64,000 nucleotides of DNA. Origin: Dongshaea marina. Lineage in GTDB: Bacteria > Pseudomonadota > Gammaproteobacteria > Enterobacterales > Aeromonadaceae. The DNA lies in NCBI RefSeq assembly GCF_003072645.1, contig NZ_CP028897.1:3981658-4045657 (forward strand), read 5' to 3'. The position numbers and the translations under genes are program-made. Shown piece after piece: positions 38,041 through 46,592 of the stretch (positions within the stretch are counted from its first letter, which is position 1; the number at the start of each line of letters is the position of its first letter). The notes beneath the pieces are model-generated. The model made no database searches. It worked only from the letters and a program-made list of their open reading frames with translations, and was not told the origin of the DNA.

Positions 38041-38074
38041 GCCCGTCGATTAGCAAATTTTTTACACAACTGCT

Positions 38075-38088
38075 TTGATTTACATCAG
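38075..38088. promoter_or_regulatory. FNR-like site
   Basis: TTGAT-TTAC-ATCAG matches the FNR consensus TTGAT-N4-ATCAA at 9 of 10 defined positions. It lies 35 bases beyond the gcvB terminator and 23 bases before a CRP-like site, so it probably serves a rightward transcript, perhaps the small ORF at 38409. Confidence 0.45.
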
Positions 38089-38110
38089 ATTTGATGTATT
38101 TTTTACAAGT

Positions 38111-38126
38111 TGTGATGAATCTCACA
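38111..38126. promoter_or_regulatory. CRP-like site
   Basis: TGTGA-TGAATC-TCACA is a perfect match to the CRP half-sites with the correct 6-base spacer. No annotated gene starts within 280 bases; the first rightward candidate is the 34-codon ORF at 38409. The role is inferred. Confidence 0.6.
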
Positions 38127-38408
38127 CCACCTGTCTGAATTTTCGTCTGTATCAGACCCTGAATAGCACTCGTTCAAGAGCCTCTTCTACTGCTCATCCT
38201 ACAGGATACTGCCGTTGACGCCCTTGAGATCTGCTCATCGTTCTGCAATTTCGATCCAGCTCCACCAGAAGTGTCACTGGAAAAAAACAGGCCAAAGTTT
38301 GAGGCCCCTTGTCGAAGATGGGAAAAGCGTGTTTCGGATCACAAGGTGGTGATGGAGCCCCATCATGCACAAGTACACATTTTTAAAAGAACAAAAGGGG
38401 AGGTCATC

Positions 38409-38513
38409 ATGTTCTATCTGGTACATAAACTGGCTCAGGGCAGAGCAGTACACAACAGTAAAAAGGTTTCACAGCCCCAAAGCGGTCTGTTCATTCCCTA
38501 CCACCTGCTGTAA
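38409..38513 (+). CDS. Small protein of 34 residues (hypothetical)
   Basis: The ATG at 38409 is preceded by AAAAGGGGAGGTCATC, a strong and well-spaced ribosome binding site, which is the main argument that this is translated. The product begins MFYLVHKLAQGRAVHNSKKV and ends FIPYHLL; it is basic, without a clear membrane helix. The frame is open upstream for another 46 codons, but those lack a binding site. A 13-base inverted repeat follows the stop by 7 bases. CRP- and FNR-like sites lie about 280-330 bases upstream. I recognise no family. Confidence 0.45.
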   Translation: MFYLVHKLAQGRAVHNSKKVSQPQSGLFIPYHLL

Positions 38514-38520
38514 CTGCCCA

Positions 38521-38573
38521 TCGATGATAAGCGACTCAGTCTGACACAACTTCACTCAAGCGCTTATCATCGA
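38521..38573. terminator. 13-base inverted repeat after the small ORF
   Basis: TCGATGATAAGCG and CGCTTATCATCGA pair perfectly across a 27-base loop, directly after the 34-codon ORF. A loose T-rich stretch (CTATTATCTTCTTT) follows, so it may end the transcript. Confidence 0.5.
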
Positions 38574-38604
38574 CTATTATCTTCTTTATCCTACGGATAG
38601 CTGA

Positions 38605-38770
38605 ATCACTTTGCATTGCATGCCGCTTATTTTGTGGCTACGCCACAGGTGTCGGGGTGCCGACAGCACATTACTTTTGTATCGCCAAAAGTAATTAAAA
38701 ACTCACTCCGCGCTGCGAATTTATCATCCCTGATAAACCTCCGCAGAGCTGCGTCTCTCGGCATCCTGCC
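38605..38770. repeat. Interspersed hairpin repeat, copy 3 (partial)
   Basis: TGTGGC-TAC-GCCACA, TGTCGG-GGTG-CCGACA and ATTACTTTTG-TATCGC-CAAAAGTAAT (38670-38695) occur in the same order as in the 13 kb copies, followed by CTCGGCATCCTGCCTCG, a phrase also in copy 2. The stems differ from those copies but remain paired. The second half with the GGAT-loop hairpins is absent. Confidence 0.75.
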
Positions 38771-39077
38771 TCGAAGAGCTAAACTCTCAATAATTAAAAT
38801 AGGTTCACTTGCAACAATCATCACTTTGTCGCCAAAGCTGACATAGGAATAACACAAGATTCTCGCGGTTAATTACCCCATCTAGCTAAAAAAGTTAGAG
38901 TCTCTCGGGCTGAGCGGTTGCATAGCGCTTCATTTTCATGGAGACCCATTGCCATACGAAATCCGCTGAGAACCCCGTACTTTCATTCTTCAGGGGCGCT
39001 TCGCAAACCAGAATGTATTTTCCGGACAGACTCTTCGCCCGGCTTCAGAAGTGATTTACGAATATATTCAACTGATA
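38771..39077. other. Gene-free stretch between repeat copy 3 and bioD
   Basis: I see no supportable gene. A 65-codon frame (38918-39115) has no ribosome binding site, is Ser/Arg-rich and ends inside the following palindrome. The sequence may be the remnant of an older gene, but I cannot name it. Confidence 0.4.
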
Positions 39078-39113
39078 CTCAAAGGGATGAAGCCATTCAT
39101 CCCTTTGAGTTTT
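39078..39113. terminator. Strong hairpin at the end of bioD
   Basis: CTCAAAGGGATGAA pairs perfectly with TTCATCCCTTTGAG around GCCA. The T-run (TTTT) follows on the plus strand. It lies 3 bases from the bioD stop, so it most likely caps bioD leftward, but by its T-run it would work better for rightward transcription. Confidence 0.6.
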
Positions 39114-39115
39114 GA

Positions 39116-39823
39116 TCATATGATGAGATCAAGCTTGAAGTAGGCCGCGGCCTGGACCGGTGTCTGCCCACTTACGTATGGTATTTCAGCTAAGAGTGGG
39201 CAATCAAAACGTTCCTCCAATACCGAAAGCATATCTTTATAATACTCATTAGGTAGTTCTGCGTTGGTTCTGGTTGCAACCCAGGCAGCAGGAGTCAGCC
39301 CATCATTGACCATAGCCTGATAGGTCGCTAAGTTATTACTGAGGGCACCATGATTCATACTTGCAACAAAAATTGTTGGAAAATTGAATTGTTTGGCAAG
39401 GTCGGCTGTTGTTTCTTTTTCATTTATAGGAACAAGCCACCCACCGGCACCTTCAACAATAACAAAATGAACCTGTTCTAATACCACTTCTTGGATTGTG
39501 TTCATTGACTTGTTATATATATCTGTAGTTGTTATTCCTATACCCTCCTTTTTTGCCGCAGTTTGAAAAGAAACACCATGTTTTAGGGTGAAAAAGTTAA
39601 TTTTTTCATAAGGAAGTGGCAAGCTATTATGTTTTAGGTAGCATTGCACATCTTCGCTATAAATTCCATCAGATGTGACCTTACATGCACCTGCAACCGG
39701 CTTGAGCCCAACTGCAGGTAACCCTCTTTGTTTGAATGCTTCAACAAGAGAGCATCCGACAAATGTTTTTCCACTGTCAGTGGACGGAGACGCAATAAAA
39801 AAACCCTGATGTAGGCTTGGCAT
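39116..39823 (-). CDS. bioD: Dethiobiotin synthetase family protein (BioD)
   Basis: BioD closes the ureido ring of dethiobiotin using ATP and CO2. The 235-residue protein has a P-loop (ASPSTDSGKTFVG, residues 11-23), GLKPVAGAC with the substrate Lys, and VIVEGAGGWLVPI. The P-loop reads SPSTDSGKT rather than the usual GTDTxVGKT, so some divergence is visible. It stands alone, without bioA/B/F/C, and is more AT-rich than its core neighbours, which suggests acquisition or a second BioD copy. A Shine-Dalgarno AAAGGA lies upstream. Confidence 0.85.
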   Translation of the reverse strand: MPSLHQGFFIASPSTDSGKTFVGCSLVEAFKQRGLPAVGLKPVAGACKVTSDGIYSEDVQCYLKHNSLPLPYEKINFFTLKHGVSFQTAAKKEGIGITTTDIYNKSMNTIQEVVLEQVHFVIVEGAGGWLVPINEKETTADLAKQFNFPTIFVASMNHGALSNNLATYQAMVNDGLTPAAWVATRTNAELPNEYYKDMLSVLEERFDCPLLAEIPYVSGQTPVQAAAYFKLDLII

Positions 39824-39903
39824 TATATTAATCCTTTAATCTTTGATTTTAGCGAATATATAATAATTAACTAAGGCATTATTCTTACGGGAGCTAATAT
39901 ATA

Positions 39904-40257
39904 TCAATGCTTGGTGGTTTTCTTGTGAATTTTAAAAAAAAGACTATTTCCATTATTGAAATAATATAACCTATTAGTTCGATTTAAATATAGGGCGTCA
40001 TTTAAATAGAGTTCTCTGCGCTGATCGCTTGACGCTGGAGATCTGAAGCCAGAGATGTAAAGGCAGTCTGAGAGGTTGTAGGCGATTGCCTTGTATTTCT
40101 CCCGCAATGCCTGCGTGATATCCAACGTTTGTTGGACTAAGAGCTTATAGCGGCGACTTATGGCAGCCTGTAGATGTAGCAGAGAAAAAAGCTGGGGAGG
40201 CTGGGTCTTCTTTTCTTGGATACTGCACTCTTCAACACTGGTAGTGTGCTCTTTCAA
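39904..40257 (-). CDS. Hypothetical protein
   Basis: A 117-codon frame with a TTG start and a modest GAGA upstream. The product (LFSLLHLQAAISRRYKLLVQ in the middle, basic and hydrophilic C-terminus NSLFFKIHKKTTKH) has no membrane helix and resembles nothing I recognise. It lies upstream of bioD in the same direction with 80 bases between. It could be a fragment or fortuitous. Confidence 0.3.
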   Translation of the reverse strand: MKEHTTSVEECSIQEKKTQPPQLFSLLHLQAAISRRYKLLVQQTLDITQALREKYKAIAYNLSDCLYISGFRSPASSDQRRELYLNDALYLNRTNRLYYFNNGNSLFFKIHKKTTKH

Positions 40258-40746
40258 GTTGTCTCATGTAGTTCAAAATATCATTGCGCCTGAGCTTCTT
40301 CCTTTTCAACTGGCAGCCAGCTCGATTGACTACGTTAAGGGGTATTTTTTCTAAACGCATAACTGAGCAGTTTTACTGCCAAATTTAGATTATCCGTCTG
40401 ATGGCTCCGAGCACTTCGACGATAAAATGGCCACTATACAGACAAATTCTTAGCCTATTCTCAAGCTAGCAAGTGAATAATTCTTTTAGGAAACAACGCC
40501 GCGTGAAGATAAAACTAACTTTGCTATATCTAGCCCTATTAGCTTGACCTTCATAGCGGACTCACTTCCTGCTGATAAATTATCGAACTAAATCATCATG
40601 GTCCAACTCGAGGCTGAATGAAAGGATGGATCCACTCCATTACACTTGAACCCTTTATCGCACAAACCAAGATGCGGCATAACTGCCAAAAGTCGTCTTT
40701 GATGAACAACTAGGCTTGACCGCATGGGTTCAACGTAAATGTATCC
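40258..40746. other. Gene-free AT-rich stretch
   Basis: No frame here has both a start and a plausible binding site, and no known RNA or palindrome stands out. It lies between the hypothetical gene and the LysR gene, both leftward, and may hold decayed DNA from the insertion of this block. Confidence 0.4.
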
Positions 40747-40769
40747 AAAACACGGTGACTCCGTGCTTT
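40747..40769 (-). terminator. Terminator after the LysR gene
   Basis: On the minus strand AAAGCACGG-AGTCA-CCGTGTTTT forms a stem with a T-rich 3' side, 5 bases after the LysR stop. Confidence 0.65.
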
Positions 40770-40773
40770 CAGA

Positions 40774-41658
40774 TCAAGAAGCGACAGAGCCTAACAGCTT
40801 TCCCCTGATTTGATCACAAAAGAGTCGTATGTTTGATGATTTTGCTACGGGGCGATGATATATATAGAAAGTTGTATCGTCTAGTGGGATTCCGATATCT
40901 ATAGCGATTAAATCACCTTCCGTGATTTCATTTTTTATTAAAATCTCATCGACAAAAACAATCCCCATACCCTTGCTTGCTAATTTTATTAATTCATCGC
41001 TCGATTCACTAATGTAACACCCATTGACCTTTACTTTATTCTCACTGGATAAATTCCAATAATTATCAGGAGATGTTTGCATGTTAATTAGGCATTGATG
41101 ATGAGCAAGCTCATCTATTGATGAAGGTAAACCATGTCGATTTACATAATCTTGAGACGCGTATAAACCCTTGGTAGATGTAAAGAGAGCCTCTTTGATT
41201 AATTGTCCATTTCTATAGTTAATTGGTGTAATACACACATCAGACTGACCATCGATGACGCTGGGAGGATATCCGCCGCTGCGTGATCTGAGAGTTATAT
41301 TTGGATACTTAACAAGAAAATCATGATATAGATCAGAAAGTAGCGTTCTGCTAAGGCTTGACGGTGAAGATATAATGATTTTTCCGTGCGGATCACAGTT
41401 GATGCTATCGAGAGCGAGTTGCGCGCTATTAATGTCTGAAAGTATTTTTAAAGAATATGAATAATAAACCTCTCCCGCATCTGTCAGGCGGCTAATCCTG
41501 GTAGTGCGCTCAAAAAGCGCACTACCAACATGTGACTCCAGCCAATGAATTTGCTTGGTCAACTGAGAAGGTGATACCCCAAGATCTCGTGAAGCACCCG
41601 CAAAACTATTATGCTTAACCGATGTAACAAAGCTTTTTAGACAAACCAAGTAATCCAT
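40774..41658 (-). CDS. LysR family transcriptional regulator
   Basis: A 294-residue regulator from the ATG at 41658 (MDYLVCLKSFVTSVKHNSF). The winged helix-turn-helix is AGASRDLGVSPSQLTKQIHW and LESHVGSALFERTTR; a LysR substrate-binding domain follows (about 90-290). This resembles the DmlR/AaeR-like subgroup. It is divergent from the decarboxylase/dehydrogenase operon with 320 bases between, and a LysR-type dyad lies in that gap, so it probably controls the operon. Its AT-rich codon use matches the operon, not the core genes. Confidence 0.9.
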   Translation of the reverse strand: MDYLVCLKSFVTSVKHNSFAGASRDLGVSPSQLTKQIHWLESHVGSALFERTTRISRLTDAGEVYYSYSLKILSDINSAQLALDSINCDPHGKIIISSPSSLSRTLLSDLYHDFLVKYPNITLRSRSGGYPPSVIDGQSDVCITPINYRNGQLIKEALFTSTKGLYASQDYVNRHGLPSSIDELAHHQCLINMQTSPDNYWNLSSENKVKVNGCYISESSDELIKLASKGMGIVFVDEILIKNEITEGDLIAIDIGIPLDDTTFYIYHRPVAKSSNIRLFCDQIRGKLLGSVAS

Positions 41659-41827
41659 ACGATTACTCCAAGACAAAGCGAATGTATATAACACCTTCGC
41701 ATGGAAAAATCAATGGTAATCATCAGTTAAAAAGATGCAGAGTTATATGGCTTAACATGTTTTGCTGTCTTATTGCCATGTATACCTCATGGCAGAGTGT
41801 TTATTTTTTTTGGTGACATAATCTATT

Positions 41828-41844
41828 ATTTCTAATTTGGAAAT
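41828..41844. promoter_or_regulatory. Candidate LysR operator
   Basis: ATTTC-TAATTTG-GAAAT is a perfect dyad that includes a T-N11-A motif, in the divergent region between the LysR gene and the decarboxylase gene, 135 bases before the latter. Confidence 0.45.
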
Positions 41845-41978
41845 AGATGATTTCGTGTTTCTGTATTTATTTTTATTTTATCTTGTGTGATATTTTCATC
41901 TCATTTATGAAAAAGACGAATAATGCATCCATAAATGAGGCCCATAGAAGTTAAACTGGTAAAAACAAGGAAAAGAAA

Positions 41979-42710
41979 ATGAAAAAAACTAATTTATTCG
42001 GTATGCCAGTGGTAAGTGGTGTTCAACCTTATCCAGAGGGACCATTTCCATCAGATGATAGAGAATACTTTATCATTACTTATGAGACCGATATTGAGCT
42101 ACTAAAAGAGATAGCACCCAAGCCACTTGAGGTAGTTAGCCCATATGTTAAATTTGAGTTTATCCGCATGCCTTCTTATGGTCTGGGTGATTTTTGTGAA
42201 TCGGGCCAAGTTATTGAAGTTAAGCTCAATGATGAAGTTGGTAACTATATTCATAGAATGTATCTTGATGGTGCTACTTCTGTAGCTGCTGGGCGGGAAG
42301 TATGGGGTTTTCCTAAAATGATGGCTAGTCCTAGGCTCTATATCGACCAAGATGCTCTTGTTGGAACGTTAGATTACGGTACATTGCGCGTTGCACAAGC
42401 TTCAATGGGACTAAAGCAGAAGAGAGTTCCACTAGACAAAGTGAAAGAAGCCGCAGAACAACCTACCTTTGTTCTCAAATCTATCCCGCATGTCGATGGT
42501 ACTCCAAGAGTTTGTGAGTTAGTCAAGTTTAATTTATCGAATGTTAATGTAAAGGGAGCGTGGAGTGGTTCTTCTGCTTTGGATCTATTTCAGCATGCTC
42601 TCATACCTGTGGCCGATCTACCCATTAAACGAATTATTTCAGCAGTTCACTTCATAGCTGATGTTACCGTAGATTATGGTGAAGTTGTCCATGATTATTT
42701 GAGTAAATAA
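41979..42710 (+). CDS. Acetoacetate decarboxylase family protein
   Basis: The 243-residue protein has the family active site: Lys113 in GREVWGFPKMMASPRL (Schiff base Lys) and Glu74 in DFCESGQVIEV, both offset by two from the Clostridium enzyme (Lys115, Glu76). It should decarboxylate acetoacetate to acetone or act on a related beta-keto acid; family members vary. The ATG at 41979 has AAGGAAAAG upstream. It is the first gene of an AT-rich operon with two dehydrogenases. The substrate is inferred. Confidence 0.85.
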   Translation: MKKTNLFGMPVVSGVQPYPEGPFPSDDREYFIITYETDIELLKEIAPKPLEVVSPYVKFEFIRMPSYGLGDFCESGQVIEVKLNDEVGNYIHRMYLDGATSVAAGREVWGFPKMMASPRLYIDQDALVGTLDYGTLRVAQASMGLKQKRVPLDKVKEAAEQPTFVLKSIPHVDGTPRVCELVKFNLSNVNVKGAWSGSSALDLFQHALIPVADLPIKRIISAVHFIADVTVDYGEVVHDYLSK

Positions 42711-42738
42711 ATTTAGATAAATGTAGTTGGAGACTAAT

Positions 42739-43635
42739 ATGAACATCGGTTTTATCGGTCTTGGTAATATGGGCGCCCCTATGGCGGCAAACCTAGTTAA
42801 ATCTGGAAATAAGGTTTATGGATTTGATCTGAATCAAGACTTTCTTGATAACCATAAGAAAATTGGTGGATATGCAGCAAGCTCTATTGAAAATCTAGCT
42901 GAGTTGTCTGAAGTTATAATTTTGAGTCTTCCTGCGGGTAAGCATGTTGCCGCAGTTTGCGGGGGTGAGCATGGTATTTTTAAGCATGCAACAAAAGGTA
43001 CATTAATTATCGATTGCTCAACAATTGATGTACCTACATCAAAAGAACTGGCCGCTGAAGCTAGGCGAAATGATCTATCAATGATCGATGCCCCTGTCTC
43101 AGGTGGCGTAACAGGTGCGAAAAGTGCAACTCTCACATTTATGGTTGGTGGTGAGAAGAAAGACTACGAAACAGCGATGCTATTTCTGAAATGTATGGGT
43201 ACTAACTTCATCTATGTTGGACAAAATGGCGCTGGGGTTGGTGCCAAAATTGCAAATAACATGATGTTAGGTGTAGCTGCGGTAGCAACTGCTGAAGCGG
43301 TTTCACTAGCAATAAAGGTCGGTGTTGATCCCAAGAAGTTCTATGATATCGCGTCGACATCGACATCGACAGGTTCATGCTGGGCATTAAATAATTGTTA
43401 TCCAATTCCAGGTATTACTGAAAACTCACCTGCGAATAATGATTACAACCCTGGGTTTTCTTCCGCATTGTTGTTGAAGGATCTAAAACTAGCTCGAGAT
43501 TCAGCAACCACTTCCAAACATAGCCTACTCATGAACGATGTAGCTATTGGACTCTATGAGTCTATGGTCAATAATGGCTTGGCTGGTAAGGATTTTTCCG
43601 CGCTGATCACTGTTCTCTATCCAGAAGCGCTCTGA
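42739..43635 (+). CDS. 3-hydroxyisobutyrate dehydrogenase family oxidoreductase
   Basis: A beta-hydroxyacid dehydrogenase of 298 residues. The NAD motif is IGFIGLGNMGAPMAANLVKS at the N-terminus; IDAPVSGGVTGAKSATLTFM is the substrate-binding block; the catalytic Lys is in VGAKIANNMML. It could oxidise 3-hydroxyisobutyrate or another short beta-hydroxy acid. I use the ATG at 42739, with TTGGAG upstream, rather than a TTG four codons earlier. It follows the decarboxylase by 28 bases. Confidence 0.88.
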   Translation: MNIGFIGLGNMGAPMAANLVKSGNKVYGFDLNQDFLDNHKKIGGYAASSIENLAELSEVIILSLPAGKHVAAVCGGEHGIFKHATKGTLIIDCSTIDVPTSKELAAEARRNDLSMIDAPVSGGVTGAKSATLTFMVGGEKKDYETAMLFLKCMGTNFIYVGQNGAGVGAKIANNMMLGVAAVATAEAVSLAIKVGVDPKKFYDIASTSTSTGSCWALNNCYPIPGITENSPANNDYNPGFSSALLLKDLKLARDSATTSKHSLLMNDVAIGLYESMVNNGLAGKDFSALITVLYPEAL

Positions 43636-43746
43636 TCATATGAGTGTTGTATAAACTAATTAACTTAATCTTGGTGCATATTTTAAGCCCTTAATGTATG
43701 CACTAAATGAATAAATCCAAATACGAATTATCATGAAGGTGTAATT

Positions 43747-44898
43747 ATGAGATCTAGTGTATATTATATTCCACCTGTAAATTATATGGGTAGTAGCTCT
43801 CTCTATCAAGCCATGGATGCATTAGTAAAATATGGCTTCAAGAAAGCCCTCATTGTAACAGATCAAGGAATCAGTTCTATAGGGTTAGTAGATGTTATTA
43901 CCGAGATCCTGATACAGAAAAATATTGACTTTGTTGTTTACGATGAAACTAAACCAAATCCGACGGTTTCTAATGTTGATAATGGATTAAAGGTATTAAT
44001 CGATAATCATTGTGATTGTGTGATTACTCTTGGAGGAGGATCTCCACATGATTGTGGTAAAGGGATCGCCCTGCTTGCGACTAACGGTGGATGTATCAAA
44101 GATTACGAGGGAATCGATCGTTCAAAAAATCCACAGCTCTCACTGATCGCTATTAATACGACGGCAGGTACAGCTAGCGAGATGACCCGTTTTTGTGTTA
44201 TTACAGATGAAGTTCGCCAGGTCAAGATGGCAATAGCTGACAAGAACGTTACCCCTCTGATGTCTATAAATGATCCTATGCTAATGATTGCCAAACCCGC
44301 TTCATTAACTGCGGCAACAGGCATGGATGCCCTGACTCATGCTATTGAAGCTTATCTGTCGACCTTGGCAACTCCTGTCACTGACGCATCTGCCGAAAAG
44401 GCAATATCTCTCATTGCAGAGAACTTAGGTCGCGCAGTCAAATATGGAGATGATATCGTTGCTCGTGAGCAGATGGCCTACGCTGAGTTCCTAGCTGGTA
44501 TGGCATTTAATAATGCAGGGCTTGGATATGTTCATGCACTAGCCCATCAATTAGGGGGGATTTACGATCTACCCCATGGTGTTTGTAATGCGATTTTGCT
44601 GCCCCATGTTCAACAGTTCAATTTGCAGGTGTCCGCCAGTCGATTATCAAAAATTGCGCAATTGATGGGGATCGACACTCAGGGTATGAGTGAGCAACAA
44701 GGGGCAGATGCTGCACTCGAGGCAATCCGCCAGCTGGGTCGGGAGATTGGTATCCCTGTAGGACTAAAAGAGCTAGGTGTACGAAGTGATGATTTGTCCC
44801 GTTTAGCAGATAATGCCCTAAATGATGTTTGTGGCCTGACCAACCCACGTCAGGCGAGCCATCAGCAGTTGGTCAACATTTATCAAAGTGCGATGTAA
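43747..44898 (+). CDS. Iron-containing alcohol dehydrogenase
   Basis: A class III (Fe-type) alcohol dehydrogenase of 383 residues, similar to YiaY/AdhB. The NAD region is [17 protein letters not shown]. The metal ligands are in [25 protein letters not shown] and [13 protein letters not shown]. The likely reaction is aldehyde/ketone reduction or alcohol oxidation. With the decarboxylase and hydroxyacid dehydrogenase it makes a three-gene operon, 111 bases after the second gene. The product AT bias shifts back toward the core after about 44.6 kb. Confidence 0.9.
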   Translation: MRSSVYYIPPVNYMGSSSLYQAMDALVKYGFKKALIVTDQGISSIGLVDVITEILIQKNIDFVVYDETKPNPTVSNVDNGLKVLIDNHCDCVITLGGGSPHDCGKGIALLATNGGCIKDYEGIDRSKNPQLSLIAINTTAGTASEMTRFCVITDEVRQVKMAIADKNVTPLMSINDPMLMIAKPASLTAATGMDALTHAIEAYLSTLATPVTDASAEKAISLIAENLGRAVKYGDDIVAREQMAYAEFLAGMAFNNAGLGYVHALAHQLGGIYDLPHGVCNAILLPHVQQFNLQVSASRLSKIAQLMGIDTQGMSEQQGADAALEAIRQLGREIGIPVGLKELGVRSDDLSRLADNALNDVCGLTNPRQASHQQLVNIYQSAM

Positions 44899-45427
44899 TG
44901 GGTAACACCAAACCGTACAGCAGATGTGCATGCCCATTTTTTGGGTTTTGATACCAGATGTGGGGCAGAGGCATCAACAAGTCATCAGTAATCTCATCTG
45001 GCGAAGTTGGCTGATCGGTATCATACGCAGCCAGAGGTGACTGTTTGGATGGTTTGGTGTCGGCAGACAGTTAAGTTTGTATCCTTGGGGTGACTCTGGT
45101 CATCCCTATATTGTCTGCCGACAACGGGTTAACCCGGGGATGAATTATTTTTCAAATTTCATTGCGTAAATTTTGAATTTTTTCAACGAAGTTGTAACGG
45201 TAAGAACTCCGTGCATGCACGGGGTAATCTACAGTTGGCTAATGTCACATAGCGATACTGCCGCAGTGGCAATGGGGTGACCGCTTTCGTCAGAGTTGAC
45301 ATATTCTTTTGTAAGAAAAATATCAAAAATGGCAGTGCTAAACCAGATATAGAGATACCGAGTCGAAGAATGGTTCTTTATCCCCTGTCAATTTACCCCG
45401 AGGCGACTCGTAGTAAAAAAGACCGAA
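44899..45427. other. Gene-free stretch after the dehydrogenase operon
   Basis: Apart from the 66-base hairpin noted separately and a short palindrome CCGTGCATGCACGG near 45212, I find nothing supportable. A 79-codon frame at 45277-45516 runs into the hairpin repeats and is not a gene. Confidence 0.4.
45058..45123. terminator. Long hairpin after the alcohol dehydrogenase
   Basis: TGTCGGCAGACA (45058-45069) pairs with TGTCTGCCGACA (45112-45123); inside lies a smaller stem GGGTGAC-TCT-GGTCATCCC. GGGTTAACCC follows at 45126. No T-run follows. It may end the operon or mark an inserted element. Confidence 0.45.
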
Positions 45428-45720
45428 CAGCATGGATGCTGAGAGCAGGCAGCCCGCACAGGGATGTGCGGTGTGTCTGTTGTCTTTATTTACAAGATAA
45501 GCCAAGGAATAGGTAAATTTCAGGGCGCTGGAGGATTGTTAAGGAGGGAGGCGCTCTCTCCTTAACCCGCAGTCCGCGGCCGGACAATGTGCCGCAGACA
45601 CACACACCCTCCGAAGGAGGTCAGCTCCCGGAGCTGAAACCCCTGCCCGAAGGGCAAGCATCCAGGGCCGTTGGGAGCCAACACCTCAGCTCCCAATCCA
45701 GCAGCTAGCCCGCAGGGCTA
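45428..45720. repeat. String of nine short hairpins
   Basis: In order: CAGC-ATGGAT-GCTG (45428-45441), CCGCACA-GGGA-TGTGCGG (45454-45471), TTAAGGAG/CTCCTTAA (45539-45565), GTCCG-CGGC-CGGAC (45572-45585), CCTCC-GAA-GGAGG (45608-45620), TCAGCTC-CCG-GAGCTGA (45621-45637), TGCCC-GAA-GGGCA (45644-45656), TTGGGAGC/GCTCCCAA (45671-45696), TAGCCC-GCA-GGGCTA (45706-45720). Several correspond to hairpins of the 13 kb copies. The last lies 5 bases from the kdsA stop. Confidence 0.75.
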
Positions 45721-45725
45721 ACCGA

Positions 45726-46592
<867 letters not shown>

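Noticed and set aside
38918-39115. 65-codon frame before bioD
   Set aside because: No binding site, Ser/Arg-rich, and ends inside a palindrome.
45001-45240. Group II intron or ribozyme remnant
   Set aside because: The hairpins are suggestive, but I see no domain V-like motif or intron ends.
45277-45516. 79-codon frame in the region before kdsA
   Set aside because: Half of it is hairpin repeat; no binding site.
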